The translations under genes and the position numbers were made by a program. A DNA stretch of 64,000 nt from Grifola frondosa (taxonomy: Eukaryota; Basidiomycota; Agaricomycetes; Polyporales; Grifolaceae): the NCBI GenBank assembly GCA_001683735.1, contig LUGG01000011.1:310001-374000 (forward strand), written 5' to 3'. The notes below the pieces were generated by a model. That model saw nothing but the letters and a program-made list of their open reading frames with translations, made no database searches and had not been told where the DNA came from. The first letter of the stretch is position 1, and each line of letters starts with the position of its first letter. Shown in pieces: positions 1 to 9,880 of this stretch.

Positions 1-671
1 CAGGATCGCACGGTCAGCGCTGAAGTCCCTCCTCTCGCTGCCGCCTTCATCGAGTTGTTCTCGGAGAAAGGTCAGATTCCGTGCTTGTGTCCTCGCGCAT
101 GACTTTATAACCTGCATGTTGTAGATACGTGGACTGTAGATGAGCTTGTCAACAAAATAGGATCGATAGATCGGTCATCTGCTTTGAAAGCGCTCGCCAC
201 TTGGGTGGACCTCGGCGTCCTCAAAGAGGATGATAATAGCCAGTACAAGTTACTGGAAACCGCCGACGCATCAGGTTCGGGATCTAGGACTGCAGCACCA
301 AGGCCTGGTGAGACACGTCTGCTATGTTGAGCAATCATAGTACTGAAGCTTTTCTAGCGAATATCATGGAAGATGCTCCCGCAGTCCTCACCGTCCAACA
401 GCAACAGGCGGAGCAAATGAAGGTGTACTGGAAGGTTCGTCTGCTAAATATATCATTCAATAATTCCTTGTTTGATGTTTATATCCTGGTAGTTCATCGA
501 GGGAATGCTCACAAACCTCGGGTCACGGAGTTTGGACCAGATACAGACGATGCTGAGGATTGCTCCGGATACGATCGGACTATCGAACAGCTTGGAGCAT
601 TCATGGAGGCCGCGAGACGGGAGGGCTTGGTGACGGTCAAAGATGGTGTGTGGAAGTTGAATCGTCAGTGA
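1..671 (+). CDS. APC2: Anaphase-promoting complex subunit 2 (C-terminal part)
   Basis: This is the 3' end of the cullin-like scaffold subunit of the APC/C ubiquitin ligase, which with the RING subunit APC11 drives destruction of mitotic regulators. The gene enters from the left edge in open frame. Spliced exons read LPAAFIELFSEK, then WTVDELVNKIGSIDR and LATWVDLGVLKED, then a Ser/Ala-rich insert, AEQMKVYWK, and a last exon with EGMLTNLGS, LDQIQTMLRIAPGYDR, QLGAFMEAARREGLV and a terminal DGVWKL before TGA at 669-671. The winged-helix tail (WHB/APC2 C-terminal domain) and the DGVWKL-type end are typical of APC2. Introns lie near 69-123, 435-498 and in the 300s. The catalytic-core half and the start are outside the window. 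Confidence 0.85.
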
Positions 672-1070
672 TTGGTGTGATGTATTTTTCATGCTCTGGA
701 GCTATAATACCGTTGTATACTATCGCTTTCATTGCCGTACATGTTTAATGTGACATTGAGTATATCAGTCCACTCTACCTAATGTTCGAGATGATATGCA
801 TCAACAGGAGATGCAGACGCCGAGCTCAGCCAGCACACAAAAAGTAATTTAATTTCGTAATCATGAGATGCGTAAAACATGAATGGTCGTCAGTAATTCG
901 TAACAGACATAATAGGTCGTCATTCGAACAGAAACAAGATAAGTGAGATTAATAATAAGGCGTCGTTAGATGGAAAACGTCAGCGGAGGGTGACAACGTA
1001 TAAAGACATCACGGGATAGAATGCTGCAAACTCCAGACGAAGAGAAGGACCTCGGCGAGGTCGGAGAAGC
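672..1070. other. Convergent intergenic region
   Basis: This 400-bp stretch lies between the 3' ends of two convergent genes. It is AT-rich and I see no coding signal, RNA gene or repeat. It presumably holds both 3' UTRs and polyadenylation sites. Confidence 0.5.
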
Positions 1071-3142
1071 TTACTCCACATAAACTTCCGTGCCTTTCTT
1101 CCATACGGCCTTCGGAGTGTACTTCAGCGCAAGATCTTCCATGCGTTCTTTCACCGTGACGTGGAAGTTCGGACTGATGTCAGGAATGCGACGCCCACGA
1201 CCTAGATGGATACTAACCCGCACATCAGCACATCACTCATCATACACGGAGAAGAAACGATAAACCTCCAGGTCCTATGCCACTTGCCCTGCGCATCCTG
1301 CCACGAGTACGCCGTGGGAATGATCTCGAGCAGCCACCACAACGGGTCGATCTTGAGCTGGTCGTGGATCGGCTGCAGCGCGTCGATGTTCGCCTCCAGC
1401 GGATCAGCGTCGCTGCCGCCGCTCGAGGACGGGTTGGCCGCGGTCGGCACGTCCGTGAGGATGGACTCGGGGATGTTCGCGCGCGCGACGCGTCCTTGTC
1501 GAACAAGACGCCGCATTGCGCGAAGGCAACCTCGCGCACCATCCACCGTAGGGTGATGTCGGACAGAGAGAGCTTCGTGTCGTCAGACACAGCTCCGCCA
1601 CCGACGTCTTTGAACGAATCAGTCAGTCTGTATATTGTGCAAAAAAGGAGCCGGTAATACCGCTGTGGCAGCCCGAGAACCACACCTCGAGCACGTCTGT
1701 GCCTCCTTCAATCTCGTCTCCTCTGTATAAACTCGTTGGTTCGGCCGTTGTCACGCATAAGGAGGCTTTGTCCACAGAACTCATGTCTGGCCAATCCTCG
1801 GGAACTTCCACGCCGAATACTACAGGCCGCTTTGGGCGCTTTTGCACGAATCGCGTCCACTTGTGCGATTTGTGTTTCGCAGTGCGACGCTTGGACTTAG
1901 CTCCATTTGCCTTCTCATTTCGATTTTTGAGGGCATCGGTACTCGAGGCAGACGAGAGCACGGGGCTGGCGTGTTCCGGATCCCCAGCGGCGGATGCAGT
2001 GTCCGGGGCGGGACGATGATACAGATTTGGTTCGAATTTTGCGCGGTGCTGCCAGGTTATTAGTAAGTAAACGCTCCCGAAGAGATTGGCTCTACGCATT
2101 ACGAACCTCGTCAAGCGAGAGCGCCTGGCGGAACGTCTTGATCGTCGTATTCGCAGTAGTAAAAGGCAGCGATCGACCCATTATGACGCCGACACTGGTC
2201 ACGGTCTCCCTGGTTATCTCATCCGTGAGCGATTTGATAGAGAGGAGAGTTACGTAAGCTTACCAGACACCGACGAATTCGATTTGCACTGTCCTGCAGA
2301 AGGTCTGTTTGAAGCCCGCCGCAAGCGCAACACTATCGGCATCTGTGCGCTTGTACAGCTTGTACGCGAAGGGGACTTGCTCTGGATTGTCCTTTGGGAG
2401 TAGCCCAATCTTTAAGACTCGTCAGAACATCTAATGCTGCGAAATGTCGAGTGATTACCTTGTGAAGCATGCCGGCCAACGCTCTTGCGGTGTAAGCTCC
2501 GCGAGAGAAGCCTACGGGAATAGATTAGCATCAAAGATTGCTACATCCAGAAATTCTTTGATATATGGGAGACTTGAGGCACTCCAAGCACGATCGCTGT
2601 AAGTGAACATTGGCAGCTGACTGAACGTACCGAACATACAAATCTTGTCACCCGGGCGATAGTTCTGCATGAGAAACTCGTAGCCACCACGGACATGAGT
2701 GTCGAGGTACCTGAATTAATTCAACAGAGAATAATAAGATACGACTCTATTAATAATTGGCAATAAACGAACAAAGCAAAGGCCTCATCCAAAACCTTTG
2801 CTGCCCATTGGAACAAAGGTGACACTACGCCAGGGTTGAGGTATGTTCCAATACCGGGCTGATTTGTGCACATCATGGACAGCTCAAAATGACGATCGGA
2901 TAGATCGCACAAACCTGGTAGTAACACAGCTGTTCGTCGGCATCGGGGTCCTTCTTGAGCAACGAGTAAACTTTGACTACATTAGTATTCTAAACCGTGA
3001 ATTGTTCAGTCAGATGCGTCGCAAAGTCGAAGCGGCAAACGCGTACATCACCGTCAAATTGGTTCGCGGTTCCATCAAAACAAAGAACGAGTGTACGCGA
3101 CTTCATAGCATGAGCGCCATCGCTGAGGGGAGAACCAGACAT
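1071..3142 (-). CDS. DUF2235 (Tle1-like) alpha/beta-hydrolase domain protein
   Basis: A serine hydrolase-like protein of the DUF2235 family, related to the catalytic domain of bacterial Tle1 phospholipase effectors; the role of the fungal members is not established. Start: ATG at 3142, followed by RTLVLCFDGTANQFDGD. Then come NVVKVYSLLKK, GIGTYLNPG, the nucleophile elbow GFSRGAYTARALAGMLHK (exon near 2460-2510), GVWETVTSVG, and VLEVWFSGCHSDVGGG, which spans an intron near 1640. The SDH-type triad would be the Ser of GFSRG, an acidic residue and the His of GCHSDVGG. The usual VWDTV reads VWETV here. A basic Ser-rich insert (about 1840-1990) precedes the His motif. The C-terminus reads KAVWKKGTEVYVE. 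At least seven short introns are present. It is convergent with APC2. Confidence 0.75.
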
Positions 3143-3582
3143 TTTCTTGGGGGGTATAGTAGCCTCGTCTGAAATCGGGGACTCGAAAGATGCCTATGGC
3201 GTACGCTTTATACGACCATGCGTGCTGCGCACCGCGACGCACGTGTGAGAGAATCTGTAAATATGTTCCGAGAGAATGAGAGATGTGAGACGGTTGAACC
3301 TTCTACTGGCAGGGAAGTATGATAGGGTTATTTGGTGTCCACATGACCCATAATCGCGACTGATAATGCAGCATCCGACCAGCCTTGGACAAATTTTCTC
3401 CATTTTAATTCTTTCCTCAGTTCCTCACCGCCAACGATAGAGAACAGTTGCATCCTGTGGTGGTCGTGGTACTATAGAGGGTGTTCTATGTACAACCGTG
3501 GAACTTGGACACTCGTCAGTGAAGCGCCCAATTTTCTTATAAATATAAGAGTTATATTAAAGTTATATTACCCGTCCTTCAA
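3143..3582. other. Intergenic region, AT-rich upstream of the tRNA
   Basis: This is the 5' flank of the DUF2235 gene on the minus strand and of the tRNA on the plus strand. Around 3535-3570 there is an AT-rich block containing TATAAATATAAG, about 40-45 bp before the tRNA, which could position TFIIIB. I see no gene. Confidence 0.4.
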
Positions 3583-3654
3583 GCCCTCTTAGCTCAGTGG
3601 TAGAGCGCGCCACTCGTAATGGTGAGGTCGGTTGTTCAATCCAGCCAGGGGGCA
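3583..3654 (+). tRNA. tRNA-Thr (anticodon CGT)
   Basis: A 72-nt cloverleaf folds cleanly. The acceptor is GCCCTCT/AGGGGGC with one T-G pair. The D arm is GCTC..GAGC. The anticodon stem CGCCA/TGGTG closes the loop CTCGTAA, giving anticodon CGT and reading ACG (Thr). The variable loop is AGGTC, and the T arm GGTTG/CAGCC carries loop TTCAATC, consistent with a B box. There is no intron. The discriminator base is A, and a TTTT Pol III terminator follows at 3660-3663. Confidence 0.88.
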
Positions 3655-3659
3655 TTCCA

Positions 3660-3663
3660 TTTT
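3660..3663 (+). terminator. Pol III terminator of tRNA-Thr
   Basis: A TTTT run starts six bases after the end of the tRNA, the usual minimal RNA polymerase III stop signal. Confidence 0.6.
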
Positions 3664-3976
3664 GAGCCAATACTCATTTTGCACCCGCGGATCGTTCATA
3701 TCGACGACGCCAGACCGCACCGCAAATATTAAATAACACTTGCTGCGGCACGACACGAACATCCGAAGGCACCTTGTTTATAAGTTACGTGTATACATAC
3801 AACCCCGAAGTACCTGCACGTACGTGCGTCTGCGCTCTGCGCTCCTGAATGTCCTGGATTGCTCTATACTACATCAGCTGTGCGATGAATGAAACGAGTA
3901 GGCAGAGCTATGGCCGAGTAAATATGCAAACTGGGTATCTGATCTCCAGGAACGGTAATGATAGCAAGATCGACAC
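3664..3976. other. Intergenic region between the tRNA and the MAPKK 3' end
   Basis: I see no coding frame with family resemblance here. It probably holds the 3' UTR of the kinase gene on the minus strand. Confidence 0.4.
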
Positions 3977-5547
3977 TCAAAATGTCGATGCCCACGCCTC
4001 TAGGTCAAATGTGGCACTCTTAGAGCGTTCAACCCATGGATGTTGCTGCACAAACACACTGTATTAGAACTTTCAGGATGGGCAAGATGCGCAGGCTTAC
4101 AAGTAGGTCCTTCGGCGTCTTTCTCATGTCGGGGTCTTTCAAGAGACAACTATCAACAAAGTCCTCTGCCTCCTTCGGGAACCGCCCTTCAGGTGTCAGT
4201 CGCGGTGCAGGTTCGTTTACAATGTGCTGCAGGAGCTCCAGGATGCTCATCGTCATCCCGCCACCCTGCAAACTGACACCCTTGCTCTTCCGCTTCTTCT
4301 TTTTGTCCTTCTGCTCCTTGCTCTTTTTCGGCGGTAGCGTGAGCGGTCCTGGACGGCTCGGGGAGAGGGTACCTTCAAAGTCAGAGAGATCCGAGTCGTC
4401 TGACGAGGAATCGGAGAAAGGAAATCGTCCGAGTGCCAGCTCGATTAAGGAGATGCCGAGAGACCATACGTCTGACTTTACGGTATATTGCGCGCCTTGT
4501 ATGCGTTCAGGCTACAAAAATTCTGATGAGAATCAATAGATTGAAGATAGCTGGCATGACTCACACTCATGTAAGTTGACGTGCCAACAAAAGTGTCCGC
4601 AATCGAATTGATGAGCTCCCCCGACACACCAAAATCACAAATCTTAATATGCCCCTGCGAATTGAACAGAATATTGGATGGTTTGATATCTGGCATAAAT
4701 TAGAACGGCCGAATGACATGTGCACTTGGACATACCTCGATGAATGATACGGTGGACATCATATAGGTATGTTAACCCTTCCAGAACCGCCAACGCGACC
4801 TTGCCCACCACATCTATGTCAATCGGGCCGATCTTCTTGTAAATTCCGTCCAGCGAACCCTTATCCATGAACTCCATACAGATACAGATATTGGGATCGA
4901 AGATGAATGCGCCGTAGAACGAAATTATGTATTGCGAGTTGCAGTCGTGCATGATTTGCAGTTCGCGCAGAATCTGCTTCCTCACAGATGGCTTCGCGTC
5001 AATAAGCACGATCTAATTGTCGACATGACGGGATGTCAGTTGCACAAGTGGGATAGAAAGTGCTGCGCGGTGATGCTCGCCTTCTTTGCCATAATGGTGC
5101 CCGTAGGAACGTGCTCGACCTTCTTCACACTGCCACCGTTGCCCTGTCCCAGCTCCTGCATATCCTTCAGGTCCTCGTTGCGCAGGTCGTGATACTTGTT
5201 CTCCGAGTTCATATCCAAGTTCGCGAGGGTCGTGGAGAGAGTCGTGTGATATGTCATGCGATGCGCAGACGCAGAGCCCGTAGGAGGGGCGGAGCTCGGG
5301 CCGTTCACAGTTAGCAGGTTGCTGTCCTGCTCGGCGGCGGCGGTCGAGTTGGAGACCTTGGGTGCCTTGAGAGTCATCGGGGAGGCCGCTTTTTGCCTCC
5401 CGCCCCACCAACAGGTGCGGGCGCGAGGCGAGTGGGCTCAGGCTGCGGTTCCGGGGGCGGTTGCGAGACATCGAGCTGGAGGGCCTTGAAATTTCGCTTC
5501 TTGCGAACGAGACCTGTGGGTGTGGGTGCGGGTGCTGGCATGGCCAT
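3977..5547 (-). CDS. STE7: MAP kinase kinase, Ste7/Fuz7 type
   Basis: A dual-specificity MAPKK that would phosphorylate a Fus3/Kss1-type MAPK in mating and morphogenesis signalling. The start is ATG at 5547 ([19 protein letters not shown]), followed by a Pro-rich segment, [17 protein letters not shown] and the glycine-loop region [15 protein letters not shown]. Then come [34 protein letters not shown] (catalytic loop, over an intron), [19 protein letters not shown] (DFG and activation loop with the S-x-x-x-T phosphosites), GTSTYMSPERI and [20 protein letters not shown] Ser/Asp-rich insert is followed by [18 protein letters not shown] and TGA at 3977. As written, the frame breaks between KKRPP and MTLKAPK; one extra base in the G run at 5379-5382 would restore it. 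The Met at 5377 is a less likely start. It is divergent from the oligopeptidase gene. Confidence 0.88.
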
Positions 5548-6025
5548 CTCGAAATATCGGCTGCAGCTTCACCAGATGAAGTCTAGCAGAACGAAAGAAT
5601 GGATAAACTGATTTCGCCCAATGAACGAGAGGTCGCAGCAGATAACGGAGAAGCGCGAAGGTGGGGGAGCTGCAGAGTACCCTCTGTTCGTCCTCAACGG
5701 GTCTACATGAGCTTATGTAAGCTGAAGACCGGCCGTTGACTGCCGCTTCGGCGTAAAGCGCCATTGAAGGGCATCGACGTGTCTACCCACACCAAATCTC
5801 ACAGCAGAATTTGGTTGGAGAAATTTAAGAAGCTTCTAGCGAAGACGTGAATAATTTTGAGGGGATTTTTCGGGTGAAATCGATACGAACACACAATTGT
5901 GGTCCGGCGAGGATCCGTGAAGGCCGGGGATAAGCATATTTACTATTTTCTAAATATAAATAATATTCAATCTGTCGTCAACAATATGTTCGAAAATATA
6001 GAGCAAGTACTGTCCTCCAACGTCC
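5548..6025. promoter_or_regulatory. Divergent promoter region, MAPKK / oligopeptidase
   Basis: This 478-bp region separates two divergent genes and so must hold both promoters and 5' UTRs. An AT-rich tract lies at about 5935-6000, close to the oligopeptidase start. I recognise no specific factor site. Confidence 0.45.
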
Positions 6026-9010
6026 ATGATGGCGATGACCACCCGGGTGGCGGCGGCGTCACTAGCTCATCGCCGATGTATGTTGGGGCTTGCGGTGGGT
6101 GTAGGTGCGTTGGCAGCAATCAGGTTGCCTCAAAATCTCGGAACCTTGCGCGTGGTCACGCCTACAAGTCTATTCCATCGATCACTCTCAGGGTTGTTCT
6201 CTCCCTCGACCAACTCACGCATGGCATCGTTAAACCCCCCTCAGGCATCCCCGACTTGGACGCACTCCGCTGCGGATGTGCTGGCGTTGACGAAGGACGC
6301 GATTCAGCAGGAACGCGTGCTTCATGACAAGGTCGCCGCACTCGCACCCGCTGATTGCAATTTCGAATCTGTACGCGATCTTTGCGTTCTTATGCACGCT
6401 GAAAGCATATTAATCACCCCTATTACTAGGTCTTTGTATGTTCCCCATTCGATCGCGCACTTCGCTCTCCAAGTCTGATCCATAATACGAACAGGTAGCT
6501 CTTGCTCACGGCGAAGCCACATTTGATTCGATCTCGGAACCCCTGTCATTCTACCAAAATGTTTCGCCATCAAAGGAGCTTCGCGACGCCTCGAACGAGG
6601 CGGAAATTCTGGTCCGCGATTTCGGCGTAGAGTCGTCGATGAGACTCGACGTCTTCCGTGCGAAGCAGGCTGCCGAGAAGAACATCAAGGAATCTGGCAG
6701 GAAGCTGAGCCCTGAAGAGCAGCGCCTTGTGGACAAGATGCTTTTGGATGGACGGCGTGCTGGTCTGGCGCTGCCCGAGAAAGAGCGGGACGAGCTCACG
6801 CGGCTTAAGAAGGAATTGTCTCAGACAAGCTTGGAGTTCAGTGTAAGCATACAATATGGAGTCTTTGTACGTAGTAGCGTAACTGAGTGCGCAAGCAATA
6901 GAAAAACTTCAACGAGGAAAATGTACGACCCCATCTGTATGATTTATTTTGGCCTGATATTGAATCGTCGTATAGGGCACGGTATCGTTCACGCTGGAGG
7001 AGTTGAAAGGCGTCCCTGCGGATGTAATTTCCGGTTACTCAAAGCGCACAGAAGGCAACAAGGAGCTCTACGACATCACGTTCAAGACCCCGGATATTTT
7101 CCCTGTGGTGTGTGCGACTGCTCGTGTCGTATATTGCGGGACACTAAGGTTGGTTTGTAGTTCAAATTTGCCGAGAACCCTGAGACACGTCGCATCGCGT
7201 ACGAACGCTTCGAGTCCCGGCTGGAAATCAACGTGCCGATCTTGAGCAAGGCATTAGACCTCCGTCGCCAGATTGCGAAGCTTCTTGAGTATGACACCTG
7301 GGCGGACTTCGTGACGGAGGTCAAGATGGTGAAGAATGCCAAGGGAGTCAAGGAAGTGGGTCCAAGAATAATTTTGCAGTGATGTCATGCTGACGGCTAC
7401 TTGAAGTTTTTGACTGATCTAGAGCAGAAGTTGCGACCTGTGGGTTTGAAGGATCGTGAGACTCTGCTGGCGCTCAAGAAGGAAGAGCACGAGGAGAAGG
7501 GTCTTCCGTTCGACGGCGAATTCTACATTTGGGACTATCGCTACTACGACCGCAAGTTCATCGAGCGCACCCTCAACTTGGATGACCAGCTTGTCAAGGA
7601 ATACTTCCCCGTGTCGGTCGTCGTGCCTGCTATTCTCGAGATTTACCAGAACCTCCTCGGCGTGCGCTTCGTAGAAATCAAGGGCGAGACATGGCATCCA
7701 GGTAATTCTCGCCCGTGGGTCACCTGAGACAATTTCTGAATCTGTTTGCAGAGGTTCAGCAGTTCGCGGTGTGGGAGAACGACGCGAAGGATAGTTCCGG
7801 CTTCGTCGGATACTGCTACTTGGACCTCTTCCCACGCGGTACGTCCCTCGACACGCATCGCGGGTTTTGCTCTGACTAAATATGCCGTCAGCCTCGAAGT
7901 ATTCTCATGCAGCCGTATGGCCACTGCTTCCCGGGTACGCGAAGCCCGACAGTACACGAAGCTACCCGCTTACTGCGATGGTCGCGAATCTCGCGAAGCC
8001 CACGCCTCAGAAGCCCGCGCTGATGCGCCACGACGACGTGGTGACGTTCTTCCATGAGATGGGTCACGTCTTCCATGGGCTACTGAGCCGCACGAAGTTC
8101 TCGCGGTTCCATGGAACGAGGTGAGTATTTAGCACACATGGCCAGGTGTGTTGCTAAGGGTGTTTTAAAGTGTGGCGGGAGACTTCGTGGAGGCACCTTC
8201 ACAAATGTTGGAGAACTGGTGCGTGTGATATCACGGCCGTCCGTTCGTTATTGTTTCTGAACTACATGTTCAGGTGCTTCGAGCCAAAAGCTCTTGCGCT
8301 GATGTCTAGCCATTATGAGACAAAGAAGCCGCTTTCTCCTGAACTTATCGAGAAAATTATTAAGAGGTACGTCTTCATTCCCGGAATGCATGCACAGTAT
8401 TAAGCCATGTCACTGCAGCCGCTATGTCAACGTTGGATTGTTCTACCTCCGTCAACTCTTCTTCGCCAACTTTGATATCAAAGTGCATACCGACAAAGGT
8501 CGGTAACTTTTCCTTTTCACAATTTCGGTCGAGCCTTAACATGACTTCCAGAATCCGCTGACTATACCCAGCTCTGGAATGACATGAGAGAATCTATCTC
8601 GTTGGTTAAGGGCGGGAAACTCGGGGCTGGTCAAGGCTCCTTCAATCATATCGCGAGCGGCTATGACGCTGGCTACTACGGGTACGGAAATGATCCTCGA
8701 AGGGCTCCCGTGGTTGCGCTGATTGTTGTGTCTAGATACACATATTCACTTGTTTTCGCTGCGGACATGTACGCGACGGTCTTCAAGCAGGACCCTCTAG
8801 ATCCAGCGCGGGGCCAACTTTACCGAGAGAAAATCTTGCTTCCAGGCGGAAGTAGGGACGAGATCGATTCGTTGAAGGTGAGTCCATGAACGATGCTTAG
8901 ATCAGCGTCCCGTGCTGACCGTTCACATACAGGACTTCCTTGGCCGGCCACCTAATTCCGAAGCGTTCATCAAGGAGCTCTTTGGTCACACAGCGAGCGC
9001 GAGCCTATGA
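6026..9010 (+). CDS. PRD1: M3 family metallo-oligopeptidase (saccharolysin/thimet oligopeptidase type)
   Basis: A zinc oligopeptidase that cleaves short peptides, for example after proteasomal or mitochondrial proteolysis. The zinc motif HEMGHVFHG (HExxH) lies at about 8053-8080. The third ligand is the Glu of DFVEAPSQMLENW about 25 residues later, across an intron. Other family blocks are LSPEEQRLVDKML, GTVSFTLEELKGVP, FYIWDYRYYDRKFIER, DNLL-like YQNLLGVRF, GFVGYCYLDLFPR and AADMYATVFKQD. The end is FIKELFGHTASASL with TGA at 9008-9010. The ATG at 6026 gives a basic, Ser/Ala-rich leader of about 65 residues that looks mitochondrial. A second in-frame ATG at 6221 (MASLNPPQ) would give the cytosolic form. 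About eight introns are present. The symbol is by analogy with yeast. Confidence 0.85.
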
Positions 9011-9502
9011 GGCGTGAGTAATTTAGCAGGAGACATACCAGAACAATTCAAGAAACGGCTGGCTGCGGTAAATCTCTTGTTCATAGCGTGAACTAGCAGT
9101 GTTGTTTGCTTGCAATCCGAGTCACACGATCAGATGTGGCGCGGACGTGATCATCCGTGTGCACAAAAGGAATCGTCAGCTGATATATGGAGTCATTTGC
9201 CATTGATAGTTCATGCAGCATCCATGATCTCTAGGCATCCGAAGTTTCTGGCTATCCGTGTCAATTATCGAGAGTCAATCCAGTAGGACTGTGAGGATCA
9301 CGCTCTCCGCCATGTCTAAGTGTTTGCGTTAAATTAATTGGCAATCGAGTGCAATAACCTAAATATCTCTTCAGTAAATGAGATAGCTCGGAAACCAATC
9401 TCCGTGCTGCACGACTTCGTGCACTGCTCACATATCGAAGACACCTAACTACGCCGGCAGTACTTTACGGTTACTTGATTGCTTATAGTTTGTCTCTCGG
9501 GG
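9011..9502. other. Intergenic region upstream of the UBA exons
   Basis: I see no convincing coding signal. It contains the 3' UTR of the oligopeptidase gene and the presumed promoter of the next gene. In the frame of the ATG at 9503, a stop lies upstream near 9478. Confidence 0.4.
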
Positions 9503-9678
9503 ATGTACAAACACGAAGATCTGAGTCACCTGCGTGACCTGGGAATTCCGGAGAAGATAGCGAAATACGCACTCGAGGTAAGCGAGGGCTTCTGCATCAC
9601 CTTGCTGATTTTTCTCATGTCGCGGGAACTGCTTGCAGCACAAAGGAGGAAACGTTGAGGAAGCCGCCGAATTTGTAG
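9503..9678 (+). CDS. UBA-like domain exons, probably 5' exons of the USP gene
   Basis: Two small exons, 9503-9577 and 9639-9678, are separated by a 61-nt intron with GTAAGC donor and CTTGCAG acceptor. They read MYKHEDLSHLRDLG, IPEKIAKYALE, then HKGGNVEEAAEFV. The pattern (hydrophobic helix, LG/IP turn, A-x-x-AL, GNVE-x-AA-x-F) is that of a ubiquitin-associated three-helix domain. Reading on without splicing gives a stop at 9699-9701 and a 48-residue protein. Alternatively, the donor after 9678 (GTAG|gtacca) can join the acceptor at 9764 (ccccaacag), giving VVPDPFVLAQALSGEAGKAE in the same frame as the downstream universal-stress-protein gene. I cannot decide between a tiny protein and a fusion from sequence alone, but I favour the fusion because phase and frame agree. 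Confidence 0.45.
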
Positions 9679-9880
9679 GTACCAGATCCTCTGGCGGTTA
9701 AAGCTTTCGCTCTTGGCGACCGCACCGCTTTACGTTACCATCTTCTCCCCGTGTTCCCCAACAGTTCCTGATCCATTCGTCCTTGCACAGGCTCTTTCGG
9801 GAGAAGCTGGCAAGGCCGAGGTAAGCCAACAGACACTCGTTTCTTTCATTCCCACCGCACGCACACCATTTTCAACCGCC

